Below are positions 1 to 9,182 of a stretch of 64,000 bases of DNA, piece after piece. The translations under genes were made by a program, and so were the position numbers. Every line of letters begins with the position of its first letter. The stretch's first letter is position 1. Origin of the DNA: RGIG7450 sp045633565 (GTDB lineage Bacteria; Bacillota; Clostridia; RUG12999); assembly GCA_045633565.1 (NCBI GenBank), contig JAZQYO010000001.1, positions 1 to 64,000 on the forward strand. Direction: 5' to 3'. The notes beneath the pieces are model-generated. The model did not search any database and was not told the origin of the DNA. It worked only from the letters and a program-made list of their open reading frames with translations.

Positions 1-1691
1 TGCTCTGTACGGCAGAGACCAATACCTTCAGCACCAAGTTCAACTGCTTTTTTAGCGTCAGCCGGTGTGTCAGCATTTGTTCTTACTTTAAGTGTTCTGA
101 ATTCATCAGCCCACTGCATGATTCTGCCGAATTCACCTGCGATTTCAGCGTCAACTGTAGGAATAATGCCATCGTAGATATTACCTGTAGAACCGTCGAT
201 GGAGATAAAGTCGCCTTCAACGTAGGTTTTACCTGCGAGAGTGAATTTTTTGTTTTCTTCGTCCATGTTGATTTCGCCACAGCCGGATACGCAGCAAGTA
301 CCCATACCACGAGCAACAACAGCTGCGTGAGATGTCATACCACCACGAACTGTGAGGATACCCTGAGAAGCTTTCATACCTGTAATATCTTCAGGTGATG
401 TTTCAAGTCTAACAAGGATAACTTTTTCGCCTCTTGCGTTCCAGCTTTCTGCATCTTCAGCAGTAAATACTACTTTACCACATGCAGCACCGGGAGAAGC
501 ACCAAGACCTCTGCCTGCAGGTGTTGCAGCTTTAAGAGCTTTAACGTCAAACTGAGGGTGAAGAAGTGTATCAAGGTTTCTGGGGTCGATCATTGCAACA
601 GCTTTTTTCTTGTCAATCATGCCTTCATCAACAAGGTCACAAGCGATTTTAAGAGCAGCTTTTGCAGTTCTCTTACCGTTTCTTGTCTGGAGCATGTAGA
701 GTTTTCTGTCTTCAATAGTAAACTCCATGTCCTGCATATCTCTGTAGTGATCTTCAAGGATAGCACAAACTTTGTTGAATTCTTCAAATGCTTCAGGGAA
801 TTTTTCAGCCATCTGCGCGATCGGCATCGGAGTACGAACGCCGGCAACAACGTCTTCGCCCTGTGCGTTTACAAGGAATTCACCCATGAGGCCTCTGTCA
901 CCTGTAGCAGGGTCACGTGTGAATGCAACACCTGTACCACAGTTGTCACCCATGTTACCGAATGCCATCATCTGTACGTTAACAGCAGTACCCCATGAAT
1001 AAGGGATATCGTTGTCACGACGGTAAACATTAGCTCTGGGGTTGTCCCATGAACGGAATACAGCTTCTACAGCGCCCATAAGCTGTTCTTTCGGGTCAGA
1101 CGGGAAGTCTTTACCGATTTTGGATTTATATTCAGCTTTGAACTGACCAGCGAGTTCTTTAAGGTCATCAGCTGTAAGTTCAACGTCCTGAGTAACGCCT
1201 TTTGTTTCTTTCATTTCGTCGATAAGTTCTTCAAAGTATTTCTTACCAACTTCCATAACAACGTCAGAATACATCTGAATAAATCTTCTGTAGCAGTCCC
1301 AAGCCCATCTTGCGTTGCCTGTTTTAGCTGCCATTGTTTCAACAACGTCTTCATTAAGACCGAGGTTGAGGATAGTGTCCATCATACCGGGCATAGAAGC
1401 TCTTGCGCCGGAACGAACGGAAACCAGAAGCGGATTTTCCTTATCACCAAATTTTTTGCCGCAGATAGCTTCCATCTTAACGATGTTTTCCATAATTTCA
1501 GCCTGAATTTCTTCGCTGATTTTACGGCCATCTTCATAGTACTGAGTACAAGCCTCTGTAGATACTGTGAAACCCTGAGGAACAGGAAGACCAATTTTGG
1601 TCATTTCGGCAAGGTTAGCACCTTTACCACCGAGAAGCTCACGCATTGAAGCGTCGCCTTCGCTAAAGAGATAAACAAATTTTTTACTCAT
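1..1691 (-). CDS. ppdK: Pyruvate, phosphate dikinase (N-terminal ~563 residues, C-terminus cut by window edge)
   Basis: The frame is open from the window edge to an ATG at 1691, preceded on the minus strand by a TAGGAGG ribosome binding site. It begins MSKKFVYLF and then GGKGANLAEM, the start of the nucleotide-binding domain. The swivelling phosphohistidine domain is clear: GGMTSHAAVVARGMG carries the catalytic His that shuttles phosphate between ATP/Pi and pyruvate. About 563 codons are present; the family is about 870-900 residues, so the PEP/pyruvate-binding barrel is mostly missing. The enzyme interconverts pyruvate + ATP + Pi with PEP + AMP + PPi and is common in anaerobic Firmicutes, where it works in PPi-linked glycolysis. 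It reads away from the divergent gene at 2088. Confidence 0.95.
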   Translation of the reverse strand, partial: MSKKFVYLFSEGDASMRELLGGKGANLAEMTKIGLPVPQGFTVSTEACTQYYEDGRKISEEIQAEIMENIVKMEAICGKKFGDKENPLLVSVRSGARASMPGMMDTILNLGLNEDVVETMAAKTGNARWAWDCYRRFIQMYSDVVMEVGKKYFEELIDEMKETKGVTQDVELTADDLKELAGQFKAEYKSKIGKDFPSDPKEQLMGAVEAVFRSWDNPRANVYRRDNDIPYSWGTAVNVQMMAFGNMGDNCGTGVAFTRDPATGDRGLMGEFLVNAQGEDVVAGVRTPMPIAQMAEKFPEAFEEFNKVCAILEDHYRDMQDMEFTIEDRKLYMLQTRNGKRTAKAALKIACDLVDEGMIDKKKAVAMIDPRNLDTLLHPQFDVKALKAATPAGRGLGASPGAACGKVVFTAEDAESWNARGEKVILVRLETSPEDITGMKASQGILTVRGGMTSHAAVVARGMGTCCVSGCGEINMDEENKKFTLAGKTYVEGDFISIDGSTGNIYDGIIPTVDAEIAGEFGRIMQWADEFRTLKVRTNADTPADAKKAVELGAEGIGLCRTE

Positions 1692-2087
1692 TTTATCCTC
1701 CTAAAATATTTGTTTGGCTTAAAGCCATTTTTAACATTAATTTTCCAATTAATTATTATATCATAAAAAAAACAATTTTTCTATATAACAACTTACTAAA
1801 ATAAAGCCATAATTTCCGTCATTTTATCTACATTTTACATATATTTTTAACTCAAATCACCTTTTAAACAACAAAACCGTACATATATATAATGTTTTTT
1901 TGTGCAAAACAGACAAAAGAAATGCGCCCTCTTTATTTTTGGCGCAATTTATAGTACAATATAATATTGAACGATTGGAATGCCGGCTGAGCATTGTTTC
2001 AGGCAAACGACTGCCTGTGCAAAGCCGGCAAACCCACACTAATATTTTATACTTTATCCGTTAAAATATGTAAATGCAGGAGAAAAA
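1692..2087. other. Divergent intergenic region, no convincing gene
   Basis: This 396-base AT-rich spacer separates ppdK (-) from the gene at 2088 (+). It holds an inverted repeat (arms at 1923-1928 and 1941-1946), a weak plus-strand promoter-like stretch ending in TATAAT near 1960-1965, and the structured hairpin listed separately at 1981-2030. A 60-codon minus-strand open frame overlaps the hairpin, but it has no recognisable ribosome binding site or family resemblance, so I do not call it. Confidence 0.5.
1981..2030 (+). ncRNA. Candidate structured RNA element (long interrupted hairpin) in the leader of the 2088 operon
   Basis: The outer arm at 1981-1988 (TGCCGGCT) pairs perfectly with 2023-2030. 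A short helix follows (1991-1993 with 2018-2020), then an asymmetric TTGTTT bulge, then a perfect 6-bp inner helix (2000-2005 with 2012-2017) closing a six-base loop. There is no T-tract on either side, so it is not an intrinsic terminator. A TATAAT about 15-20 bases upstream would place it in the 5' leader of the downstream operon. I compared it mentally with SAM-I, SAM-II, SAH, cyclic-di-GMP-I/II, THF and preQ1 riboswitch consensus sequences and found no full match. It could equally be a small RNA on either strand. The structure is seen; any function is inference. Confidence 0.4.
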
Positions 2088-3356
2088 ATGATTAGTAAAA
2101 TTTTAAAAAAAGAATACTGTCTTTCAGACAGAGTAATTGACCTTGATAAAAAGGTGTTTGAAAAGATTAAAAAACCTTTAGAGAGAATTGAAGAAACATA
2201 TCGGTACAATCAGCTGAAGGTCCTTGCGGCTTTTCGCGAATGCAAAATAAGAGAGCCTCACTTTGCAGCAACGACCGGCTACGGGTATGATGATTTGGGC
2301 AGAGATGCAATTGACGAGCTTTACGCTATGGTTTTTGGCTGCGAAGATGCATTGGTCAGACACTCTATCGTGTCAGGTACGCACGCCCTCACATTATGTC
2401 TTTTCGGCGTTCTTCGCCCGGGTGACAGATTGGTTTCTGTTACGGGCAATCCCTATGATACTTTAAAAGGTGTTATTTCATCAGAAAACACCGGCAGTCT
2501 TGCTGATTTTGGCATATCATATTCTCAGATTGAACTTAAAAATAATCTCCCTGACCTTGAAACCATTAAAACCACACTCCCATCTGACACAAAGGCCGTT
2601 TTAATTCAGCGCAGCAAAGGTTATGACTGGAGAAACACTCTTTCCGTTTCACAGATTGGCGAAATAATTAGCACAGTAAAATCAGTTAATCCGGAAATAA
2701 TATGTATCGTTGACAACTGTTACGGCGAATTTACTGAAACTATCGAGCCAACTCATGTTGGCGCTGACCTTATGGCAGGCTCACTCATTAAAAACCCGGG
2801 TGGCGGCATTGCACGTGGCGGTGCTTATATTGCAGGAAAACAAAAGTTTGTTGAACTTACTGCGTATAAACTCAACTGCGTTGGTCAGGGCAAGGATGTT
2901 GGTCCTTCTCTTGGCATGAACAGAGAAATTCTTCAGGGATTTTTTATGGCTCCGCACATTACTGCAGAGGCAGTAAAAGTTGCGCTTTTCTGCAGCGGAC
3001 TTTTTTCCGAGCTTGGCTTTGAAGTGTGCCCAACTCCCGAAGATGAACGAGGCGACATTATTCAGGCAATAAAATTCGGAAATCCCGACCTACTCATTGC
3101 TTTCTGTCAGGGTATCCAGAAAGGTGCTCCGATAGATTCTTTTGCAACTCCCGTGCCCTCAGAAATGCCCGGTTATGATTGTGATATTATTATGGCTGCG
3201 GGCGCCTTTACGCAAGGTGCAACGACAGAACTCAGCGCAGATGCGCCCATTCGTGAGCCTTATGTTGCTTACATGCAGGGCAGCCTTGATTTTGAGTGCG
3301 GCAGAGTTGGTGTTCTCGTGGCACTCCAGAATATGATTGATTCAGGATTGATATAA
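2088..3356 (+). CDS. Methionine gamma-lyase / 'aluminium resistance' family PLP enzyme
   Basis: 422 residues with the fold-type-I PLP enzyme layout of the Met_gamma_lyas family (B. subtilis YnbB-like). The segment REPHFAATTGYGYDDLGRDA, the phosphate-binding stretch SGTHA near residue 97 and the putative Schiff-base Lys235 in GSLIKNPGGG match this family closely. Family members are annotated as methionine gamma-lyase or aluminium resistance proteins, but the physiological substrate is rarely proven, so C-S lyase activity is an inference from family. The start is an ATG after an AGGAGA site. The stop is immediately followed by the ATG of the ABC-F gene, so the two are translationally coupled. 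With an S-adenosylhomocysteine hydrolase three genes on, a role in sulfur amino acid turnover is plausible. Confidence 0.85.
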   Translation: MISKILKKEYCLSDRVIDLDKKVFEKIKKPLERIEETYRYNQLKVLAAFRECKIREPHFAATTGYGYDDLGRDAIDELYAMVFGCEDALVRHSIVSGTHALTLCLFGVLRPGDRLVSVTGNPYDTLKGVISSENTGSLADFGISYSQIELKNNLPDLETIKTTLPSDTKAVLIQRSKGYDWRNTLSVSQIGEIISTVKSVNPEIICIVDNCYGEFTETIEPTHVGADLMAGSLIKNPGGGIARGGAYIAGKQKFVELTAYKLNCVGQGKDVGPSLGMNREILQGFFMAPHITAEAVKVALFCSGLFSELGFEVCPTPEDERGDIIQAIKFGNPDLLIAFCQGIQKGAPIDSFATPVPSEMPGYDCDIIMAAGAFTQGATTELSADAPIREPYVAYMQGSLDFECGRVGVLVALQNMIDSGLI

Positions 3357-5246
3357 ATGCTAATTAAACTTGATAATATTTCAAAATATTTTGGTTCGCG
3401 TCTGTTATTTGAAAATATATCCTTTGAAATTCCCGAAGGCGAAAAAATAGGATTCATTGGTGAAAACGGCATTGGTAAAACAACGCTGATAAAAATTATG
3501 ACCGGCGAAATTTCTTATGATGACGGCACGCTGACAAAAAACAACAATTTAAAAATCGGATATTTATCTCAAACAGCCCCCGAAGATAAAGACACTACTG
3601 TTTTCGGTGAGGTTTTGTCGGCATATTCAAAACTCTTGGAGCTTGAACAGAAAATTGAGGATGTAACCTTAGATATAAACCTTGGTTCAGGCGATGCTTC
3701 GCAGCTTGTAGAGCTTCAGCACAAACTGCAAACGCAGTATGAACAGGAAGGCGGTTTTGTATACAAAAGCATGGCACGTTCAAGCCTTATCGGACTAGGG
3801 TTTACAGAGGATGATTTTTCAAAAAATCTCACCATGCTCAGCGGTGGTGAGAAAACACGTGTAATGCTTGCAAAACTTCTACTTTCCGACTGCAATCTTC
3901 TTCTTTTGGACGAGCCGACAAACCACCTTGATATTCAGTCTGTTGAATGGCTTGAAAACTTTTTAATTTCATACAAAGGTGCATATCTCGTTATATCACA
4001 TGACAGATATTTTCTTGATAAAATTACAACAAAAACCTTTGAACTTTTTGAAAACAAAACATATTCCTTTAACGGCAACTATTCCACATATCAGAAAAAA
4101 CGTGCCGAAATGTTTGATGCCATTTCAAAAAAATATGAGATGACAATGCAGGAAATTGAACGTATTGAAGCTATTATAAAACAGCAGCGTCAATGGAATC
4201 GTGAAAGAAATATTAAAACTGCAGAACACAAGCAAAAATCTATTGACAGACTTACAAAAACGCTTGTCGCTCCCCCATCTGAGCATGATAAAATATCCTT
4301 TGAATTCCGTGCGAATAAAACGGGCGGAAATGATGTTGTTACAGCTACTGAAGTTTCAGTTTCCTATGACAGAAAAAGGCTTTTTGACAAACTCTCGTTT
4401 AGCATAAAACGTGGTGAAAGAATTTTTCTTTTAGGTGCAAACGGATGCGGAAAATCTTCGCTTTTTAAAGCTATACTCGGACTTATAGACCACGAAGGAA
4501 TGGTGCGTCTTGGCAGTAATATCAGCGTCGGTTATTATGACCAACATCAAAGTGACCTCGACCCGGACAAAACTATTTTTGACGAAGTTTACGATGCTTA
4601 TCCCGACAAAACAATTACTGAAATAAGAAATGCATGTGCTGCTTTTTTATTTTATGGTGAGGATGTTTTTAAAAAAATCTCCACTCTCAGCGGTGGTGAA
4701 AAAGCAAGGGTGTCACTTATAAAGCTCATGATGTCAGGCAGTAACTTTTTGATGCTCGACGAACCTACAAACCATCTTGATATTTCATCCAAAGAAGCGC
4801 TTGAAAATTCTTTTGCCGAATATGCGGGAACAATGTTTATCGTATCTCATGACCGTTATTTTATAAACCGTCTCGCTGATAAGATTTTCTATATGGATGA
4901 CACCGGAATTACTGAGTACCTTGGGAATTATGACTATTTTCTTTCCAAGAAATCTGAGGCAACATCAGTAGTATCAAAGGCAGAAAAAAACAATTCTTAT
5001 AAACAGGAAAAAGAAGAACGTGCAAGACTCAGAAAACTACAGATCAGCCTTTCCCGAACTGAAAAACAGATTGAACAAACCGAAGAAGAAATTTCGGGAC
5101 TTGAAAAACTTCTTTTATCACCTGAAATTGCTACCGATTACACAGAGGCTGTCAAAATCTCCAATCAGCTTGATGCTGCAAAAAATGAACTTGACGGCTT
5201 AATGGAAACCTGGGAACAAATAAATCTTGAACTTGAGGAGGGATGA
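3357..5246 (+). CDS. ABC-F family ATPase (ribosome-associated type)
   Basis: 629 residues with two complete ATP-binding cassettes and no membrane segments, typical of ABC-F translation factors. Cassette 1 has Walker A GENGIGKTT (from residue 35), signature LSGGEKTRV and Walker B LLLLDEPTNHLD. Cassette 2 has GANGCGKSS, LSGGEKARV and LMLDEPTNHLD. A charged linker (EIERIEAIIKQQRQWNRER) lies between them, and the last ~90 residues form a Lys/Glu-rich coiled coil, as in YdiF/Uup-type proteins. The ATG directly abuts the stop of the preceding gene. Such proteins act at the ribosomal E site to relieve stalling; some protect against antibiotics. Nothing here points specifically to resistance. Confidence 0.9.
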   Translation: MLIKLDNISKYFGSRLLFENISFEIPEGEKIGFIGENGIGKTTLIKIMTGEISYDDGTLTKNNNLKIGYLSQTAPEDKDTTVFGEVLSAYSKLLELEQKIEDVTLDINLGSGDASQLVELQHKLQTQYEQEGGFVYKSMARSSLIGLGFTEDDFSKNLTMLSGGEKTRVMLAKLLLSDCNLLLLDEPTNHLDIQSVEWLENFLISYKGAYLVISHDRYFLDKITTKTFELFENKTYSFNGNYSTYQKKRAEMFDAISKKYEMTMQEIERIEAIIKQQRQWNRERNIKTAEHKQKSIDRLTKTLVAPPSEHDKISFEFRANKTGGNDVVTATEVSVSYDRKRLFDKLSFSIKRGERIFLLGANGCGKSSLFKAILGLIDHEGMVRLGSNISVGYYDQHQSDLDPDKTIFDEVYDAYPDKTITEIRNACAAFLFYGEDVFKKISTLSGGEKARVSLIKLMMSGSNFLMLDEPTNHLDISSKEALENSFAEYAGTMFIVSHDRYFINRLADKIFYMDDTGITEYLGNYDYFLSKKSEATSVVSKAEKNNSYKQEKEERARLRKLQISLSRTEKQIEQTEEEISGLEKLLLSPEIATDYTEAVKISNQLDAAKNELDGLMETWEQINLELEEG

Positions 5247-5247
5247 T

Positions 5248-6138
5248 ATGATTACAGCAGATAAAATTAATTCAGCCACCTCTGTCGCTCTTGGTTTTTT
5301 TGATGGCGTTCACCGTGGACATACTTCCCTTATAAATACAGCAAAAGAATATGCCACAGGCGATATAAAATCTGTTATTTATACACTTGACACTCATCCG
5401 TCTGCATTTTTCGGTTCTCCGGTTCCAATGATTACTTCCACGGATGAAAGATTGTCTGTTTTAAAGTCAATGGATACCGACTATATTTATCTTCAAAAAA
5501 CTGACCGTGATTTTCTGAATATATCACCTGAAGATTTCGTTGACGAAATTTTAGTAAAAAGGCTTAATGCCGCATACGTGGTTTCAGGTGAAAATTATAC
5601 CTTTGGCAAAAATAAATCCGGCAACTGTGAGCTTTTAAAAAAGTTATGTGACGAAAAAGGTATAAAATATACGGTTGTTCCCTACCTAAAGGAAGAAAAT
5701 CAGATTATCAGCAGTTCTCTCATCAGGACAAAGTTAAGCGAAGGTATTATTTCTGATGCAAATAAAATGCTTGGCAGACCATTTAGTCTTTCGGGAACTG
5801 TTGTTCACTGCCGAAATGTCGGTCATACACTTGGATTCCCGACTGCAAACATTTTGCCGCCGGAAAATATAAAACTTCCAATGCCGGGTGTTTATGCAAC
5901 AACTACCATTGTTAGCGGAAAAAGTTATCCTTCTATAACAAACGTAGGCACTGCACCAACATTTTCAGAAAATAAGACAATAATTGAAAGTCATATCTTA
6001 GATTTTAAGGAAGATATTTATTCAAAAGAAATTAAAATTGAATTTATTAAGTTGCTCCGACCACAAAAAAAATTTTCATCAGCGGTTTTACTTTCAGAGC
6101 AGCTAAAAAAAGATACAGATGCAAGGAGAAAAATATGA
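5248..6138 (+). CDS. ribF: Bifunctional riboflavin kinase / FMN adenylyltransferase
   Basis: About 296 residues. I chose the ATG at 5248 because a GAGGAGGG site lies 5 bases upstream, inside the end of the ABC-F gene; an in-frame TTG at 5227 would add seven unrelated residues. The N-terminal nucleotidyltransferase domain has ALGFFDGVHRGH and the downstream SSSLIR segment. The C-terminal flavokinase domain has GRPFSLSGTVVH, GHTLGFPTANI, PGVYA and the TNVGTAPTF stretch. It converts riboflavin to FMN and then FAD. Its stop overlaps the next start (ATGA). No FMN riboswitch is visible upstream, as expected for an internal operon gene. Confidence 0.95.
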   Translation: MITADKINSATSVALGFFDGVHRGHTSLINTAKEYATGDIKSVIYTLDTHPSAFFGSPVPMITSTDERLSVLKSMDTDYIYLQKTDRDFLNISPEDFVDEILVKRLNAAYVVSGENYTFGKNKSGNCELLKKLCDEKGIKYTVVPYLKEENQIISSSLIRTKLSEGIISDANKMLGRPFSLSGTVVHCRNVGHTLGFPTANILPPENIKLPMPGVYATTTIVSGKSYPSITNVGTAPTFSENKTIIESHILDFKEDIYSKEIKIEFIKLLRPQKKFSSAVLLSEQLKKDTDARRKI

Positions 6139-7382
6139 AAAGTATAATTAAAGATATTAACCTCTCTCCATCAGGCAAAAATAAGATAGAATGGGTTAAA
6201 AACAACATGCCCATTTTAGCCGAGATTGAAAAGGATTTTATAAAAAACAAACCTTTTTCGGGCAAGCACATGCTGGTTAGCGTGCATATTGAAGCCAAAA
6301 CCGCAAGGTTTATTCAGCTTCTTGCTGCAGCAGGTGCAACAGTTGTTGCTTGCGGATGCAATCCTCTTTCAACTCAGGATGACGTTGCAGCGGCACTTTC
6401 TGAAACACCCGGCGTTACTGTTTTTGCAAAATATGGCATTACCGAAGACGAATACAATGAATTTATAGATAAAGCACTTGAAACCAAACCTGAAATTATT
6501 GTTGACGATGGCGGTGATATAGTAAACCGTATTCATACCGAACACAAAGACCTTATTCCAAACATTCTGGGTGGTTGTGAAGAAACAACAACAGGAATTA
6601 TCCGTCTTAAGGCTATGGCCGAGTCAGGCGAGCTTAAATTCCCTATGTTTGCTGTCAATGACGCTTACTGCAAATATCTGTTTGACAACCGTTACGGTAC
6701 AGGTCAGTCTGTCTGGAATGGAATTAACCGTACCACAAACCTTATTGTAGCGGGTAAATATGTTGTAATTGCCGGTTATGGCTGGTGTGGCAAAGGCTGT
6801 GCAATGAGAGCAAAGGCTCTTGGCGCAAAAGTTATTGTCTGCGAAATTGATCCCATTAAAGCCATAGAGGCTATTATGGACGGGTTTGAAGTTATGCCCA
6901 TGTCTGCGGCTGCAAAACTTGGAGATATTTTTGTTACCGTTACAGGCTGCGAAAATGTTATAACAAAAGAACATTTCAAAGTTATGAAAAACGGTGTAAT
7001 TCTTTCAAATGCAGGTCATTTCGACGTTGAAATTAATCTTCGTGAGCTTTCTGCACTTGCAACCGAAAAGAAAATTTCCAGGGAAAATATCACAACATAC
7101 ATTATGGCGGACGGCAGACGCATAAACGTCCTTGCCGAAGGCAGACTTGTAAATCTTGCAGCAGGCGACGGTCATCCTGCTGAAATCATGGATATGAGTT
7201 TTGCAGTTCAGGCACTTTCAGCACAGTATTTACTTGAAAATGCAGGAAATCTTGAAAATAAGCTTTACAGCGTACCTGAAACAATTGATAAAAAGATTGC
7301 CGGAATTAAACTTAAATCAATGGGAATCAGAATTGACACTTTAACTCCTGAGCAAAAAGCTTATCTTAACATTAAGGACTAA
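6135..7382 (+). CDS. ahcY: Adenosylhomocysteinase (S-adenosylhomocysteine hydrolase)
   Basis: 415 residues, the shorter form found in many Firmicutes and archaea. It hydrolyses S-adenosylhomocysteine to adenosine and homocysteine, removing the product inhibitor of methyltransferases. Visible signatures are VSVHIEAKTARF, NPLSTQDDVAAAL, the VDDGGD segment, GGCEETTTG, the NAD-binding loop VVIAGYGWCGKGCA, and a C-terminal region ending in a Lys/Tyr-containing tail (QKAYLNIKD). The start overlaps the ribF stop as ATGA, with AAGGAG upstream. Its place before two S-adenosylmethionine-dependent RNA methyltransferases suggests coupling of by-product recycling to RNA methylation, although the gene order may be chance. 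Confidence 0.95.
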   Translation: MKSIIKDINLSPSGKNKIEWVKNNMPILAEIEKDFIKNKPFSGKHMLVSVHIEAKTARFIQLLAAAGATVVACGCNPLSTQDDVAAALSETPGVTVFAKYGITEDEYNEFIDKALETKPEIIVDDGGDIVNRIHTEHKDLIPNILGGCEETTTGIIRLKAMAESGELKFPMFAVNDAYCKYLFDNRYGTGQSVWNGINRTTNLIVAGKYVVIAGYGWCGKGCAMRAKALGAKVIVCEIDPIKAIEAIMDGFEVMPMSAAAKLGDIFVTVTGCENVITKEHFKVMKNGVILSNAGHFDVEINLRELSALATEKKISRENITTYIMADGRRINVLAEGRLVNLAAGDGHPAEIMDMSFAVQALSAQYLLENAGNLENKLYSVPETIDKKIAGIKLKSMGIRIDTLTPEQKAYLNIKD

Positions 7383-7386
7383 AACC

Positions 7387-8055
7387 ATGGAACGAATTGA
7401 AGATTTACAAAATGGCTACAGAATAATTCAGGACCCGGACGCATTCTGTTTCGGTACAGATGCGGTTATGCTTTCTGACTTTGCAAAAATCAAAAGCGGT
7501 GAGCGGGTTGTTGACTTGTGCTGCGGAAACGGAATTATTCCGGTTTTGCTTTTTGCGAAACATAAACCTTTACATGTTGTGGGAATCGAAATTCAAAACA
7601 GCTCTGCTGCTCTTGCCAAAAGAACAGTTCAACTTAATAACATGGAGGAAAAAATCACTATTATCTGTGACGACCTGAAAAATGCTAAAAACCACATTGA
7701 TAAACGTGTTGATGTTGTAACATGCAATCCCCCATATACCGAATGGGGTGGTGGCTATGTCAATGAATCGGATGCAAAAATGATTGCTCGTCATGAAATC
7801 TTATGCAAGCTCCCCGATATTTTCCGCAGTGTAAATGATATTTTAAAATTTGGCGGAAGATTTTATATGGTACATAAGTCAGAACGCCTTGCCGAAATCA
7901 TTGCCGAGGCAAAAAAATTTGGTCTTGAGCCGAAAGAACTCTGTTTCCAGCACGGCGGACCGGACAAAAATTCCAAGCTTATGCTTATAAGCTTTACAAA
8001 GGGCGGTAAACCACAAATGACAATTTATCCGCCCATAATTGACCAGAAAGGATAA
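7387..8055 (+). CDS. tRNA1(Val) adenine N6-methyltransferase family (YabB/TrmN6-like)
   Basis: 222 residues with a class I methyltransferase fold. The opening QNGYRIIQDPDAFCFGTDAV is characteristic of this family, followed by the SAM-binding VVDLCCGNGIIPVLL and the catalytic N6-adenine motif NPPY (TCNPPYTEWGGG). In B. subtilis the homologue yabB lies just before yabC/rsmI, exactly as here, which supports the call. The ATG at 7387 lies 4 bases after the ahcY stop. The tRNA substrate is inferred from the family. Confidence 0.85.
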   Translation: MERIEDLQNGYRIIQDPDAFCFGTDAVMLSDFAKIKSGERVVDLCCGNGIIPVLLFAKHKPLHVVGIEIQNSSAALAKRTVQLNNMEEKITIICDDLKNAKNHIDKRVDVVTCNPPYTEWGGGYVNESDAKMIARHEILCKLPDIFRSVNDILKFGGRFYMVHKSERLAEIIAEAKKFGLEPKELCFQHGGPDKNSKLMLISFTKGGKPQMTIYPPIIDQKG

Positions 8056-8060
8056 TTGAT

Positions 8061-8885
8061 ATGGCAGGCACATTATACCTTTGTCCCACTCCCATCGGCA
8101 ACCTCGAGGATATAACATTAAGAGTTATACGAACATTATCCGAGGTTGATTTAATTGCTGCTGAGGATACAAGACATACATTAAAACTTCTAAATCATCT
8201 TGATATAAAAAAGCCTATGATAAGCTATTTTGAGCACAACAAGCTTGAGCGTGGCGAAGAAATTATCGCAAAACTTAACGAGGGTTTAAACGTGGCTCTT
8301 GTTACAGATGCCGGTATGCCTGCAATTTCAGACCCCGGTGAAGTTTTAGTGGCGCAATGCATCGAAAGAGGAATAACTGTTGTCCCCCTGCCGGGACCAA
8401 ACGCTGCGCTTACTGCACTTATTGCATCAGGCTTACCCGCAAGCAGATTTACCTTTCAGGGGTTTCTGACGATGAACAAGCGTGCCAGAAATGAGCATCT
8501 TGAGATTGCTGCAAAATTGCCTGACACGCTCATTTTCTATGAAGCACCACACAAGCTGAAATCAACACTTGATGACATGCTTAGAGTTTTCGGGAACCGC
8601 AAAATTGCACTCTGCCGTGAACTTACAAAAACTTACGAGGAGTTTATCAGAACTGATATTGAAGGTGCAATAAAGCTTTATGAAGAAAAATCTCCCAAAG
8701 GTGAATATGTACTTATAATTGAAGGCTTTATCCAGGATAAAACTGAAGAATTTGAAGACATTTCTCTCGAAGAACTGTATGAAAAATATATTAAAGGCGG
8801 CATGGATGAAAAAGAGGCTTTAAAAAAAGCCGCAAAAGATAAATGCATCCCAAAAAGAGATGCCTATGCTATACTTAAAACATGA
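8061..8885 (+). CDS. rsmI: 16S rRNA (cytidine1402-2'-O)-methyltransferase
   Basis: 274 residues of the tetrapyrrole-methylase-fold RsmI family. Seen motifs are GTLYLCPTPIGNLEDIT at the N-terminus, AAEDTRHT, VTDAGMPAISDPG, and VPLPGPNAALTALIASGLP. It methylates the ribose of C1402 in the decoding centre of 16S rRNA. The start has an AGAAAGGATAATTG ribosome binding region. The short C-terminal extension (GMDEKEALKKAAKDKCIPK) is typical of the full-length family. It lies five bases downstream of the YabB-like gene. Confidence 0.95.
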   Translation: MAGTLYLCPTPIGNLEDITLRVIRTLSEVDLIAAEDTRHTLKLLNHLDIKKPMISYFEHNKLERGEEIIAKLNEGLNVALVTDAGMPAISDPGEVLVAQCIERGITVVPLPGPNAALTALIASGLPASRFTFQGFLTMNKRARNEHLEIAAKLPDTLIFYEAPHKLKSTLDDMLRVFGNRKIALCRELTKTYEEFIRTDIEGAIKLYEEKSPKGEYVLIIEGFIQDKTEEFEDISLEELYEKYIKGGMDEKEALKKAAKDKCIPKRDAYAILKT

Positions 8886-8894
8886 GGTAACAAT

Positions 8895-9182
8895 ATGAAA
8901 AATCTTAATTGTCTGCGTTGTGGTTCTGAAATGAACTATATTTCGACAGAGAAATTTCAACTTGGTCAGACGGGATGGTTTTTGGGAGACCTGCCGAATC
9001 TTGTTGCTGGTTCCATGGAGTTTGACATTTACATTTGCTCCAGTTGTGGAAAAGTTGAATTTTATCAATCAAACAACACTTCTTCAGATGGTATTGCGCA
9101 AACAAAGTGCCCAAAATGCGGCAAAAGTCATGATATTGACTGCCCAAAATGTCCATTTTGTAAATATGATTACATAAACTAA
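8895..9182 (+). CDS. Small zinc-ribbon protein
   Basis: 95 residues, start ATG at 8895 behind GAGGTAAC. It contains CxxC pairs at residues 8-11 (CLRC), about 49-52 (CSSC), and a C-terminal cluster CPKCGKSHDIDCPKCPFC. This suggests two zinc ribbons around a middle segment with GSMEFDIYICSSCGKVEFY, the pattern of small proteins annotated only as zinc ribbon or nucleic-acid-binding. It is the last gene of the plus-strand operon, followed directly by a terminator. I do not recognise a specific function. Confidence 0.75.
   Translation: MKNLNCLRCGSEMNYISTEKFQLGQTGWFLGDLPNLVAGSMEFDIYICSSCGKVEFYQSNNTSSDGIAQTKCPKCGKSHDIDCPKCPFCKYDYIN

Noticed and set aside
1981..2030. Cyclic-di-GMP-I or SAM/SAH riboswitch
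   Set aside because: Only short similarity (GGCAAAC, GCAAAGCC); the remaining conserved parts and pairing order are missing.
1981..2030. Intrinsic terminator
   Set aside because: No T tract follows the hairpin on either strand.
1857..2039. 60-codon minus-strand open frame in the ppdK upstream region
   Set aside because: It overlaps the structured hairpin, has no ribosome binding site and an unconvincing composition (many Cys/Arg/Leu); more likely chance.
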